From the NCBI GenBank assembly GCA_936450465.1, contig OW388300.1, positions 23,251,232 to 23,315,231 on the forward strand: DNA of 64,000 bases, in the 5' to 3' direction. The notes under the pieces were generated by a model, which was not told the origin of the DNA, searched no databases, and worked only from the letters and a program-made list of their open reading frames with translations. Position numbers and translations under genes: made by a program. Of this stretch, positions 9,352 to 21,376 are shown piece by piece; the first letter of the stretch is position 1; each line of letters begins with the position of its first letter. The stretch comes from Gibbula magus. Lineage: Eukaryota; Mollusca; Gastropoda; Trochida; Trochidae.

Positions 9352-10850
9352 TAAGCCCCTCACAATCTAGGAATCGACCCCTTTAATTCGTAAATAAAAT
9401 ACTGAAACCCTTCACAATCTAGGGATCCACCCATATAGTCGGTAGATAAGGTGGATAAACGAGTTAAATGTGCTTCACAATCTAGGGATCACCCATATAG
9501 TCGGTAGATAAGGTGGATAAACGAGTTAAATGTGCTTCACAATCTAGGGATCACCCATATAGTCGGTAGATAAGGTGGATAAACGAGTTAAATGTGCTTC
9601 ACAATCTAGGGATCACCCATACAGTCGGTAGATAAGGTGGATAAACGAGTTAAATGTGCTTCACAATCTAGGGATCACCCATATAGTCGGTAGATAAGGT
9701 GGATAAACGAGTTAAATGTGCTTCACAATCTAGGGATCCACCTAATAGTCGGTAGATAAGGTGGATAAACGAGTTAAATGTGCTTCACAATCTAGGGGTC
9801 ACCCATATAGTCGGAATATAAGGTTGATAAACGAGTTAAATGTGCTTCACAATCTAGGAATCACCCATATAGTCGGTAGATAAGGTGGGTAAACGAGTTA
9901 AATGTGCTTCACAATCTAGGAATCACCCATATAGTCGGTAGATAAGGTGGGTAAACGAGTTAAATGTGCTTCACAATCTAGGGGTCACCCATATAGTCGG
10001 TAGATAAGGTGGATAAACGAGTTAAATGTGCTTCACAATCTAAGAATCACCCATACAGTCGGTAGATAAGGTGGATAAACGAGTTAAACTTGCTTCACAA
10101 TCTAGGGGTCACCCATATAGTCGGTAGATAAGGTTGATAAACGAGTTAAATGTGCTTCACAATCTAAGAATCACCCATACAGTCGGTAGATAAGGTGGAT
10201 AAACGAGTTAAACTTGCTTCACAATCTAGGGGTCACCCATATAGTCGGTAGATAAGGTTGATAAACGAGTTAAATGTGCTTCACAATCTAGGAATCCACC
10301 CATATAGTCGGTAGATAAGGTGGATAAACGAGTTAAATGTGCTTCATAATCTAGGGGTCACCCATATAGTCGGTAGATAAGGTGGATAAACGAGTTAAAT
10401 GTGCTTCACAATCTAGGGGTCACCCATATAGTCGGTAGATAAGGTGGATAAACGAGTTAAATGTTCTTCACAATCTAGGAATCCATCCATACAGTCGGTA
10501 GATAAGGTGGATAAACGAGTTAAATGTGCTTCACAATCTAGGAATCCACCCATATAGTCGGTAGATAAGAATATAGAAAGAGTTAAGTATTCGATCCCAA
10601 TATTCGATAGGGTATATATTAAATATTAAATATTCAAACCTTTCACAATCTAGGAATCGCCCCTTTAAGTTGATAGTATTGATTAATCAACGAGTTAAAA
10701 GCTCCTCACAATCTAGGAATCGACACCTATGGTCGGTAGATAAGATAGAGAAACGAGTTAAAAGCACTTCACAATCTAAGAATGGGCTCCTATAATTGGT
10801 AGATAGATAGAAACAATAGTTGAAAACCTTTCACACTGTTGCGTATTCAT
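9352..10850 (+). repeat. 62-bp minisatellite array
   Basis: The unit is about 62 bp with landmarks cttcacaatctaggg, cacccatatagtcgg, tagataaggtgg and aaacgagttaaatg. The regular core runs about 9405-10575 (roughly 19 units). Diverged units continue on both sides to about 9357 and 10830. Successive units at 9473 and 9535 show the exact 62-bp step. A 124-bp dimer is repeated at 10042 and 10166. The units abut directly, with no unique spacers. Confidence 0.95.
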
Positions 10851-11447
10851 TCCTTTTAAACTTAAGTATTCAGGAAATGAGTTGAAACCACTCACAGTTA
10901 CGATCTTTAACTCCAATGAAACACATTCCTAGAGTGTGATCATTCTTGGATTGTTCAGGTCCCACAATATGCAGATTGTTTAAACAGTCTAGGAACTATG
11001 GAAAATTGACCAATCTGCAGACTGTGAACGCACAGTGTGACCATTCCTAGATTGCACGGAACATACATGCACATGGAAAAAGATAATATTACAACAACAA
11101 AAAATAAAAATAGGACACAACCTATACACAAAGAAAAAAGGTAAGCAACCCCTGGTATTTCCATATAGCTGAATGTCAGAAACAAGTAAGCTCTGCTATG
11201 GCCCTAAATTAGTCTGAGATTATGTTTTTTTAGATAGAACAGCCATTTGGCAAGACAGAAACGCAACAATATGTAGCTTTTATCATTATTTAATAGCGAT
11301 GACGTCATGTTACACAGGTACTGTTTTTACCATGAAACAATGTCCACAAAAGTATGAAGCTGCAAGTGAAACAAAACACATTCGCATTGGTATTGTCACT
11401 TCTAAATGTTCTTTGTAGACCACAGTGGACATTATCAATAAGAATGA
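10851..11447. other. no gene seen
   Basis: Mostly unique sequence. The minisatellite motif appears in reverse orientation (attcctagattg near 11053), suggesting a decayed inverted extension of the array. Confidence 0.4.
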
Positions 11448-12112
11448 TCAGTATCTGGTAGGACCGCCACGTGCCCGGATGACAAACTGCACCCTACGTC
11501 TCATGCTTACAGTCAGACGTCGGATCTGTTCCTGTGTCAATAACCATAACAGAGCCACCTCCATACGCTACAGTTTGCTGGATGTTCCTGGGGGTTTAAG
11601 CTGTATTCTTCTGTCTCCAAACACGTGCCCGTGAACGTCCATCAGTAACATGGAGCAAGAATCGATTCTCGTCAGACCAATAGATTTTCCGCAAGGTCTT
11701 CAGATTCCAGTGTTGTCTGTCCAAACATCATGCCAAACGTGCACATTTATAATGGTCACTCAGCAAGGCACGTTTAATTACCCTTCTTGCCTTTAGTCCT
11801 GCCGATTTGAGGCGATTTCTGACTGTTTTGATGCTGATGTTTCGATTTGGTAACCACAGACGTTTCAGCTGAGGACTTGTCAGGAAGGGTTCTCGGCGTA
11901 CATATCTAAGAAGATGCCGGTCCTCTCGAGGTCTAGTGACAGTAGGTCTTCTTTGGACGGTCTATTGCACCTCCTGTCTGCGCATACTTGCGGACTAAAC
12001 GACTAACAACAGTGTAATGATAGCCCAGATTTCGTCCTATCGCCTTAAATGACATTCCTGCAGAGTGCATACAAATAATCTGATTTCTGAGATCCATTGA
12101 GAATCGTGCCAT
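11448..12112 (-). pseudogene. Tc1-like transposase, broken and internally deleted
   Basis: On the minus strand, MARFSMDLRNQIICMHSAGMS starts at 12112 and forms the paired helix-turn-helix of Tc1-like transposases (GMSFKAIGRNLGYHYTVVSRLV). The frame shifts near 11940. Further on, IYWSDENRFLL supplies the first catalytic Asp (around 11680) and YGGGSVMV follows near 11560. The sequence then jumps to the family's C-terminal RRLTVSMRRRVQ region and ends RGGPTRY with TGA at 11450-11448. The part holding the second Asp and the last acidic residue is missing, and a stop lies between WRQKNTA and TPRN. Terminal inverted repeats were not identified. Confidence 0.82.
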
Positions 12113-12432
12113 GTTCAATAGATATGCTTGAATGGCTATGGAAAGCAACGTTACATACCACAAAATGCAATTGGGCCTTTTTGTGATCCTCGAGCGTAGC
12201 ATGTTGCACGTGCATGCCCCGAACGTGTAGGCGCGACTGTCACGCATCACTGGTTAGAACGTATCGCACAAACACTTCTCTTCTCATAAATGAACCTTGT
12301 TTAGCTATTTAGAATATTCTCGAAAAGATATCATCACAAGTATCAGGGGGGGGGGGGGGGCTTACCTTGTTTCTTTGAGTATATCTTATAGGAAGGACTA
12401 CAATGTTGACAGTGGAAAGTATTTCATGGTTT
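12113..12432. other. flank of the Tc1-like copy, with a 15-G run
   Basis: This is probably the 5' part of the Tc1-like element plus host sequence. An uninterrupted run of 15 G lies at 12346-12360, unusual in such an AT-rich region. Confidence 0.5.
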
Positions 12433-13242
12433 TGTAGTAATTTTGTAGTTTTGGGTAATTTTCTAAGTTAGTTTTCCTGGCTATAAAGCGCATAGTCAGA
12501 ACACAACCAGGGCTGTAGGCTGTGCTCTGCCCATGCATTGCATGGCATCAGCAGTATATAAGGTAGAAGGGCCTATAGCTCTCATGGTCACTCTTACCAC
12601 AAGGACTCTTGAGGTAACTTGATCTTGTTGAGAACAGGTTTCTGGTCTCAACTATCTAGGTTTTGGGAAGGGGGATTTTTTTTAGTTCTATTGGCTAGTG
12701 GGCTCCTCACTGGACATGGAACACTTTTATAGGATCTTTTATTTGTTTGTACTATTGTCTTGTGGCTTCACCAGGCACAGTCCGTAGGGCGTGTTAGGGA
12801 GTTAGAGAAGTAGGGTTTTCTTTTAAGGTTAGGTTGTTAGGGAATTAGGGGAATTATTTAGAGCAATTAAGGTAATTAAGGTAGATAACAAGGCAAAATG
12901 TAGAATTAATAAGCTGAAATGTTTGTTAATGTGTGAATGAGCGAGTGTTTGCTGTTTGTACTGTACAATTGTTGAAATTCTGTGTTTATTCATCCTTTTA
13001 CTCTGGTTGAGTTTTTGTTGATTTGTATGTGAATAAATTGTTATAAACTTTCTTTTTGTTGTCAGTAATTCTTTATCGTGCCAGCAATGGGGCCTGATGC
13101 CATTGAACCTGAATGAAGTTGGTCACATGTAAATTCCTATAACTAAAACATCACAAACACAACGCAAAGTCATTTTATAAGCTGCCACATTCACTGTCAC
13201 TGGGCAAAGCAGTCTTATCAATATCTTGACCTGCCTATTACA
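12433..13242 (+). repeat. 5' LTR of gypsy element 2 (left edge approximate)
   Basis: The right edge is set by ..CTATTACA (to 13242) followed five bases later by a primer-binding site. The left edge is a guess at TGTAGTAA (12433), which partly mirrors the end. A TATA box (TATATAAG, 12555-12562) and a polyadenylation signal (AATAAA, 13032-13037) are spaced as in an LTR. No matching 3' LTR was found in the window because the 3' part of the element is rearranged. Confidence 0.55.
12555..12562 (+). promoter_or_regulatory. TATA box of the LTR promoter
   Basis: TATATAAG lies about 690 bp before the LTR end. Transcription would start near 12585-12595. Confidence 0.5.
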
Positions 13243-13246
13243 GATT

Positions 13247-13264
13247 TGGTGCCGTGACCCGGAT
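13247..13264 (+). promoter_or_regulatory. tRNA primer-binding site of gypsy 2
   Basis: TGGTGCCGTGACCCGGAT begins with the TGG that pairs with a tRNA 3' CCA. It sits directly after the LTR end, where minus-strand DNA synthesis is primed. The tRNA species was not determined. Confidence 0.75.
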
Positions 13265-13333
13265 CAGGTTTCTCATTGTTACTCGATAATAGTTTTGTTT
13301 CCAGAATAGGAATTTTCTTTGTCTATATTCACG

Positions 13334-14607
13334 ATGGAAAGTGAGTTTAATGCAAATTTGATTTATATGTCTCCTGACACTTATGATGAATCTGGTTCAA
13401 GTTTATCAGCTCGCTCTGTGTTTTTTTACTTCAACTCCATTTGTTAACGCTAATCACCAAGAAAGTGTGATAGTATTAGGTGATGAGTTCGAGGAAAGAT
13501 TGCGACAGGGCTCTGCTGCATATCTTCCATGTCGTTCTCAAATATAGATCAAAGATCTTTGGAAGTAGAAGAAGATAATGATCAGACTAGTGTATTAAAA
13601 GCAGGACCCGTTATTCACAGATACCATCTGTTCCCAGACAGCCACTTTATGTTGATAGGAGACAATTACATCTTGGTCAGAGTAGGGTACAGACGCAGGA
13701 CTCAGGTAGATCTAACTTGAATAAAACTGGCCCCTCTGTTCATTTCTCCAATCTAAATCATAGTGATAATGGACATTTAGAACAAGGTAGGACATCGTCC
13801 AGGTCTCTGGATGATTTCAACCAGACGTATGTCAGTGATCCTATTGTTGGTGGTACACAATTTCTTCCTTCCTTAAGTCGATCTAGTCATTCATATGTAC
13901 AATCTCAAACCTTTGATGGTACCTCATGTGATTGGGGGGATTTTATTGTACATTTTGAGAGGGTTTCTGCTTGGAATGAGTGGTCGAATAGTGAAAATTC
14001 ACTACAACTTACAAGGTGTTTGAGGGGAACTGCTCAAAAACTTTTAAGTCTTCTCACCATGGGACAATTAAATGACTATCATGCACTTAAGGGTGCTTTT
14101 TCTCAGAGGTTCCAACCAAGCGGTCGAGGTTTAGCATACAGATCAGAATTTAGGAATAGAAGACAGGGAAAGGATGAGACTTTAACTGAATTTGGCTATC
14201 AGCTTCGCCGTTTGGGACTTCTGGCTTATCCCGAAGTCACTTATCCTTCATTAGAGCCACATCTCATAGATCAATTCCTGAATGTTTTATTGAATTTCAA
14301 TATGAGAAAGCACGTTCTTTTGCTCACCCAAGCACACTAGATGAGGCAATCACTCAGGCAGTTGAGTATGAAGCAGTAGATGGTGGTAGATCTAGAAAAC
14401 CAGAAAATTCTGAAAGAGTAGGTGAAGTTGGGCAGATATCTAAACCTACTACTGATGTGACAGATAAAGTCAGGGAACCTTTGACGCTAGAAGCAATAGA
14501 GAAGTTGATTGACAAAAAAGTTAGATACTTTTAAGAAAGAGAATTTCCGGCGAGGTCCTGCTCGTTGTTTCATTTGCAATGATAAGGGTCATCTCAGGAA
14601 TAAATGT
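13334..14607 (+). pseudogene. gypsy 2 gag (frameshifted)
   Basis: ATG at 13334 opens MESEFNANLIYMSPDTYDE. The frame is lost at the T run near 13420. The main body is at 13717-14340 and contains the retrotransposon gag fold region (FDGTSCDWGDFIVHFERVS, then ALKGAFSQRF). The frame shifts again before 14340. A CCHC zinc knuckle, C-F-I-C-N-D-K-G-H-L-R-N-K-C with spacing C-x2-C-x4-H-x4-C, lies at 14566-14607. It would bind genomic RNA in a working element. Confidence 0.8.
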
Positions 14608-14861
14608 CCTTATCTGGAGAAACTAGAACTGATTACGGGAAACTAGTTAAAGCTGAGGTTGAGGCCGGTATTTCAGCTGAACTTGATAGGCCAGAGTCAA
14701 CAAAAGCAGATAGTATCTTAACTTCAACTGAAAATAGAAAATCCACTTCTAGGGAAGTTATTGTACTAAGAACATTAGCACCTGAAAAGTATCTCTATGC
14801 AACTGCTAAAGTTAACAGTAGAACTTTTCGTGTTCTCATTGACACAGGGTCTCCTGTCTAA
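14604..14861 (+). pseudogene. gypsy 2 protease (truncated by stop)
   Basis: RTFRVLIDTGSPV gives the canonical DTG active site of a retropepsin. A stop follows immediately at 14859-14861, and homologous sequence (SYDDF) continues in the same phase. The rest of the protease and linker is degraded up to about 15187. Confidence 0.75.
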
Positions 14862-15187
14862 ATCATATCCTATGACGATTTCTGCAAGCTAGAAGTTTAG
14901 TTCAGAATAGAGAAAATACTATAGTTGTATCTCTTTTGAATATGAGTAACAAGAAACAAGAAAGTTACTGTTGAAGATAGTTCTGTAATTGGTACATTGA
15001 ACTCTGTAGAAAGCATAGTTACCTGTGATGAACATGTTTCATCCACTGTTCCTTTAGTTGAAAATATGTCTGAGGAGTCAGTAAGTAAAGAGTCAGTAGT
15101 CAAACTTGTTCACGAGTTTGAAGATATCTTTGTTGGGGAAGATGGTGCGTTGGGTCAAACAGATGTAACCATGCATACTATTGATAC

Positions 15188-16094
15188 TTGGTAGAATACC
15201 AGATACCAGCTAGAAGAGTACCTTTAGCCAGAAAACAGGTGGTAGAAGATGAGATAGACAAAATGCTGAAAGATAATGTCATTGAAGATAGTGATAGCCC
15301 ATGGTCTTCGCCAGTTTGTCTAGTGACAAAACCAGATGGTTCTGTTAGGTTTTGTGTGGATTTTAGGAAGATAAATCAGGTTACCCGTAAGGACGCGTAC
15401 CCCTTGCCTAGAATTGATGAGACACTAGAAACATTGGGAAGGTCTAAATGGTTCTGTACGCTTGACTTAGCGTCAGGCTATTGGCAAGTTAAAAAAAAAA
15501 AGATAACCAAAAACCGCTTTTTCCACTCATATGGGTCTCCATCATTTCAATGTGATGTCATTTGGTCTCACAAATGCCCCGGCAACATTTGAAAGGTTAA
15601 TGGATAATGTATTGGGAAAACTAAAGCGGAAGAAATGTCTTTGCTATTTAGACGACATCATCATCTTTGGCTCAAACTTTGACACTGCTCTCAGTAACTT
15701 GCGATCTGTTTTTCTCAAACTTCGCACTGCTAATTTGAAACTCAAACCAAAGAAGTGTACTCTATTTCAAACTGAAGTGAAATTCCTAGGACACATAGTT
15801 TCATCTGACGGGATAACATGCAATCCTGACAAACTTAGTGCTGTAGAAACATGGTCACCACCAAGAAGTAGGTCAGAAGTACGTAGCTTTCTGGGTCTCG
15901 TTGGTTACTACCGACACTTCATTCAAAATTTCTCTGAAATTGCTTTCCCGCTAGTTAGGCTAACAAGAAAAGGTGTCCCATTTAAATGGTGTAGTGACTG
16001 CAAAACAGCTTTTGACAAACTGAAACAATGTCTAGTGGAGGCCCCAATACTTTCATTTCCGTCAGAGGAAGAGCAGTTTTGTATTAGACACTGA
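15188..16094 (+). pseudogene. gypsy 2 reverse transcriptase (one internal frameshift)
   Basis: The first part (15188-15592) has WSSPVCLVTKPDGSVRFCVD and DAYPLPRIDETLE, then loses frame at an A-run near 15492-15502. The second part (15531-16094) has FGLTNAPATFERL and an intact catalytic YLDD at 15645-15656, followed by thumb and connection motifs (FLGHIVSSDGI, FLGLVGYYRHFI). The frame breaks again near 16090, just before the RNase H domain. Confidence 0.9.
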
Positions 16095-16095
16095 T

Positions 16096-17430
16096 GCTAG
16101 TGCATTTGGTATGGGTGCAGTTTTGTCTCAGGTACAAAATGGGGAAGAACGTGTTTTATCATATGCTAGTCGTACCCTTGATCCTGCCCAAAGGAACTAT
16201 TGTACAACTAAGAGAGAACTATTAGCAGTTGTGACTTTTCTAAGACACTACAGGCACTATTTGTATGCTAGAAATTTTCTGTTGCGAACAGATCATGCCC
16301 CACTGGTATGGCTTAAAAATTTCAGAGATCCTGAAGGCATTCTTGCAAGGTGGCTTAGTGTTATTGAAACCTATCAGTTTGAAATTCGTTACAGACCTGG
16401 GCCAAAACACCGCAATGCCGATGCTATGTCATGTAAGCCAATGAGAAAATGTAAATTTGAGGAATGTCCTGATTGTAGCATTCAACATATGGATTGTAAA
16501 TCACCTAGTTTGCCTCAAACTTCCGAAGAATGTAGCTCAATTGATCATGTCTGTCCAGTACAAACTACCAACGATGACAATAGCACATCCTCTTCAACTC
16601 TCCCAGAACCTAGTATATCAAATTGGTTACCGGTTTGGACGAGGGATGAGTTGTTAGACGCTCAAAATAAAGACAAGGGAATAGGACCATTTCTGAAATT
16701 ACTAAAAGATGGCAGTGTACAACCTAAACGAGAAGATATAAGCAAATTGGGTTCAGAGACAAAGACACTGTGGGGTCAATGGCAGCACTTGCAAATTGAG
16801 AATGGCTTACTTTACAAAAAAGTAAAACCCGACTACTTTGGCCCACGCTTACAACTAGTAGCCCCAAATTTGGTACGGGAAAACATATTCCAACATCTAC
16901 ACACCAATCGTACTGGAGGTCATTTTGGTAGGGACAGAACACTTAAGTCCTTAAAGATGAGGTTTTATTGGCCTGGAATGTCCTCAGATGTAAAACGTTG
17001 GTGTAGGTCCTGTGATTGGTGTGCTCGTTATAAGCCTGGTCCCAGTCGTGGTAAAGCCCCTCTCAAGCAATTCGTAGCCCGTGCTTCTATGGAATGCATA
17101 GGCATAGATATAGTTGGTCCCCTACCCATAAGTAGACATGGAAATGAGTATGTCATGGTTGTAGGTGACTACTATACAAAATGGAAGGAGACATTTGCAA
17201 TTAGTGACCATACTGCTTTAACTGTAGCCGATAAGCTGGTCTCAGAAGTATTCAGTAGATTTGGCTGTCCTCAGCAGATACATACAGACCAGGGAAGGGA
17301 GTTCGAGTCTACACTATTTGCTGCTCTGTGTAAAATGTTTAACATAGAAAAAACCAGAACAACCCCTTATCGGCCACAATCAGACGGTCTTGTAGAAAGG
17401 TTTAACAGAACTTTAAAGCAAATATACCTC
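16096..17430 (+). pseudogene. gypsy 2 RNase H and integrase (3' truncated)
   Basis: RNase H begins at TDASAFGMGAVLSQ, continues with KRELLAVVTFLRHYRHYL and ends with RPGPKHRNADAMS, where the usual L-S-R is changed. The integrase HHCC finger follows (GGHFGRDRT, CDWCARYKPG). The core has IDIVGPLP (Asp), IHTDQGREFES (Asp) and DGLVERFNRTLKQ (Glu). Homology ends near 17430 at a rearrangement junction. The next residues to 17517 are unrelated. Confidence 0.88.
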
Positions 17431-17631
17431 ACAGTTATCTCACATCTACATAATCGCTACCCAAAGCAACCGAATGCTACAACACAAGCGATCTATACAA
17501 GCTATGAGACAAACTAATGGACAACAGGTGGATCAATATGCTACAAGTTGAACTGACAACAACTAAAACCCTCTCCGCAAGAATAATACTTTTCCAATCT
17601 CAACAAAGTGAACAGAGATCACACACTAAAT
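17431..17631. other. junction sequence between head and inverted tail of gypsy 2
   Basis: It lies between the truncated forward integrase and the stop of the inverted fragment. It may contain the element's 3' untranslated part read in reverse. No LTR or polypurine tract is recognised here. Confidence 0.45.
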
Positions 17632-18653
17632 TTAGGGTGAATACCTTATTCTGGGTTTGACTAATCTTCCTAAACGTGTTCTAACTTCTACTGGGGGTGT
17701 CACAGGCTGACTTTGATTATTGATCTCCACATGTATACTATCATGCAAGAGATCAGAATTATGGACTTCTTCTGAGTCATTGAATTCAGTGGTCAAATGA
17801 TCACTACAAGGATGTGTTTCCAGTGGAGATGAAACAGTATCTCTGTGATAATCAACCTCCACATCTACATCTTCAGCTAAAACACATTCCATTGAAGCAT
17901 TTTCTGATTGATCATGTAACCAACTTTGTGGAGCAGAAACACCTTCATAATGTTTTAAATGGTCAACGTGGACACTAATAATTGGACTCTTTTGGGATTT
18001 CTGAACCCCCAAAACAAAATCTGACAACTTGTCAATCACCAAATAGGGTCCATCCCATCCAAGACCTAATTTTACATTAGCCTTTGGAGGATACCACCTC
18101 CAAACAAATGTGCCCTTGGAAAATGACCTTTGTTTTAACCCCTTGTCATAGTTTCTCTTCTGAGAAAATGCTGATTTCTCTAATTTCTCATTGGCATACT
18201 GGAAAACAGCTTCCATAGTTTCCCTTAACCATTGAACGTATTCAACTGGGCATCTATCCTGATTTAGCTGGGGTGGGTTGCCAACCATTATATCTATGAG
18301 TAAACTGATTTCTCGACCGAACATCATCAGGTTAGGAGAGCAACCAGTGCTCTTGTGTTCAGTAGCACGATACGCCATTAAGATGTAAGGTAAATGGTCA
18401 TCCCAATCAAGAGGTTCGCTATTCGAGTAGATAGTTAACATTTGCTTTAAAGTTCTGTTAAACCTTTCTACAGGACCGTCTGATTGTGGCCGATTAGGGG
18501 TTGTTCTGGTTTTCTCTATGTTAAACATTTTACACAGAGCAGCAAATAGTGTAGACTCGAACTCCCTTCCCTGGTCTGTATGTATCTGCTGAGGACAGCC
18601 AAATCTACTGAATACTTCTGAGACCAGCTTACAGTTAAAGCAGTATGGTTTTG
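17632..18653 (-). pseudogene. inverted integrase C-terminal fragment of gypsy 2
   Basis: On the minus strand, a frame running from LVSEVFSRFGCPQQIHTDQG to the natural-looking C-terminus RLGRLVKPRIRYSP encodes the second half of the integrase core, the C-terminal domain (SFSKGTFVWRWYPPKAN) and an acidic tail. Homology with the forward copy covers about 210 bp (forward 17208-17430, reverse 18653-18436) and includes a 6-7 base deletion near 18633. Upstream of 18653 the sequence is unrelated. This fragment supplies exactly the part missing from the forward copy, so the pair looks like one element broken by an inversion with a short duplication. Confidence 0.85.
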
Positions 18654-21376
18654 TTGAATCGTCAACAACGCACAAAATACTAGTGATATGTGGTAACATT
18701 CAATAACTATAGATGTGAGAAGAAACTAGACAAATTGAAACCAGTTTCACATACACTTCATTGACCTTAGCAGCCTCATTTCGGCTGTCAACTCAAGTTG
18801 GTGTTGTTCTGAAAAAGCTGTATACAAACAATGTATGGGACACGAGAGTCGTCCTTTAAGCGCACGTGAAGTAAAGCATCAAGCGAAATCCAGTATATGT
18901 ACAGTTTTATTTAGGAATCTGAAAGTTCCTGAGCACTATTTCACTGTTATCCAAAGGAATATACAACGAAAAGGAAACATGAGATATTTTCGTGCATGTA
19001 TTTGAGAAATGATTCATTAAGTTCACTTGAAGTAAACCAATTGACATTCAAACCTTTAAATACAGGATTTTATTTAGAAAATTAAAAGTAGATGCAATAT
19101 ATCACTTAACCAATTTAGTCATTAATTCATGTACACACTGTAATGAATTCCATACATGTAAGAAGCGTATATCTTTTTTTTACTTATTTAATATTACGAG
19201 CCAAACACATGGCACATCGATTTTATTTATGATTATACAATATCAAGACTTTTTGGACTTATATATATTGTATGTATATCCATATACAAGGAATGCATTT
19301 ACAATATACAAATATATACAGTAGTTAAAGTCATTAACAGCGTATCTAAATACATATTTCTATTTGTATACACATGATATATGAAAAACTGTAAACGTCT
19401 GATAAAATGTTCCTGAAATGCATATAATTTTCAAATCAATGAATAGAAGATGATTTCCAAAGTGATTCCAGAGAGTATCTTGTTCTCAGATCCTTTAACA
19501 TACGAGATTTAACATACGAGATTGAAATGATATGCAGCCTCTATTTCAATGTTGGTAATTGGAGCTATGCGTAAAACATCTTCTATTGCCATTTTCCGTT
19601 GTTATAGTTTAGTGGCAGGTCCGTATATCTAAATTTGGTGTAAAGTGAACGGACCGTATTTTCTATTAAAAGATATAGACCGAATTAATAATTTATATAC
19701 ATCACATACCTGCAGCTATTATTCAGAGTGGACATCCAAATTAGAGAAATTAGAAAAATAGAGCACGGGATTATGTAGCTTATTCGGATTTGTATTGTTT
19801 GATGTAGATATAACAAATTTTTCTCAGTATGTTGCACAATCCCTTGGCATATAAAATCTCAACGTCTTCCAAAACTGTCATTGCAAAACAAAACATGACT
19901 TCATACTTAATTTGAATTAAATTGGCTTTCCATTTATCATAATTCCTGCAAAGATATTGACGAAAATATGTAATATATAATGGCCTCGGAGGCTCTTATT
20001 CGGGGCCACAGGGTCACTTAATCTACAATAATTTTAAATCGGCATTGTTTAAGGGGTACACAAGATGTAAACTTTCTAGATCTTTTCTTTCTTTTTTAAG
20101 GGCACCCAACTTTTTCTTCAAACGTCATAAAAAAACAGTACATGTATATTTCACAGTTAGGACAGCGCTGGCACATTTGTAAAGTCATCCAATGTTTTGT
20201 CGTCCCTAGAAACAGTGAGCAGGAGGTCCCTGATCGATGTACAAGTCGTGCATCTACACAATAGACGTATTCAACTTCTAAATGCCCCTCATGAACAAAG
20301 AGTTTATACTTATCTCTTAACAAATCCATCTCTCTTTTTTAACAATATCTAAATTGTCTACGTGTATATAACTTGCGTGCTCATGTCGTCACTAGGAATA
20401 GTGCAGTTGTCAATTTATCGATTTACAAATCTAGGCTGCATTGGACTATATTGACAATGCTTTGTTTACACTATGCTCACGGTCCCTACGTTTGGCATGT
20501 TTGTCTAAACCGTACTGTAACGTGTAATTATTGGTTTATTTTTTGTTATGTTCAAGTTTTGTTAAGTTGTGATACGTTGTGTTACGAACTATCCTGATGA
20601 CCTTGACAAAACGGGGGCGACTTGAGCGTCTTTACCTCACGTGGAACTAAGGACCACTACGCTAAAGGAAGGTCAGTCAAAGTTCTTCCATGGATGTCAT
20701 CACGTTCTCCCAGGTTCTCTCAAGTTCTATCCACTTCTATCCACTTCCCTGAAGTTTTCACCGGGCTATCACGAGTTCATAAAGTCCTAATATGGTTTGT
20801 TTCGGCTTACTGTGGATAAATGTAGCGGGACATAGACTTTGACGGAGGTTTGGAGCACGTTTATGGCCCTAGTCTGACAACATACTACTTTATAAAGTGA
20901 CTGCTCTGAAAATTTCTTACAAGTAATTGCTAATTGCATATTGCTATGAATTAAATAACCAAGTAACAAATTAAGAATTAAAATATATTAGTATTTTTGT
21001 TGGAATGTAAAGTAAAATATTTTAATGTAGATCATCATATTATATAACCATTCTTTATAATTAAACAAAGTAGACATATTAACGTTACTATATGTCTTAT
21101 GTTCATGCACTTACAGGATGTTTTATTAACGTAACAAACAATGTAACAGACACTCTATCAGCGGTTTTGAAAAGTTGGAAAGGAATTAAACACCTGGCCA
21201 CGGCAACCCCGTTCTGTTCTACGTTTCACCAAGGAAGCCCATTAGGCCTTTTACGTTTCGATAGGGTCCGTTATTTTGTGTTACGCTCTTCCCGTTCTAA
21301 TACGCACTGTCACGTGTGTTCTTTCAAGGGGCCTTAGGGCAGCGCCGATAATCACAGTTCTGCTTGCTTAGGATTG
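18654..21376. other. intergenic, no gene seen
   Basis: Long AT-rich stretch with TA-rich patches (19250-19330). Short open frames show no motifs and no splice context that I can defend. Confidence 0.5.

Noticed and set aside
9352..10850. CRISPR-like regular spacing of the 62-bp and 53-bp repeats
   Set aside because: The units abut with no unique spacers, there are no cas genes, and the surrounding DNA is plainly eukaryotic.
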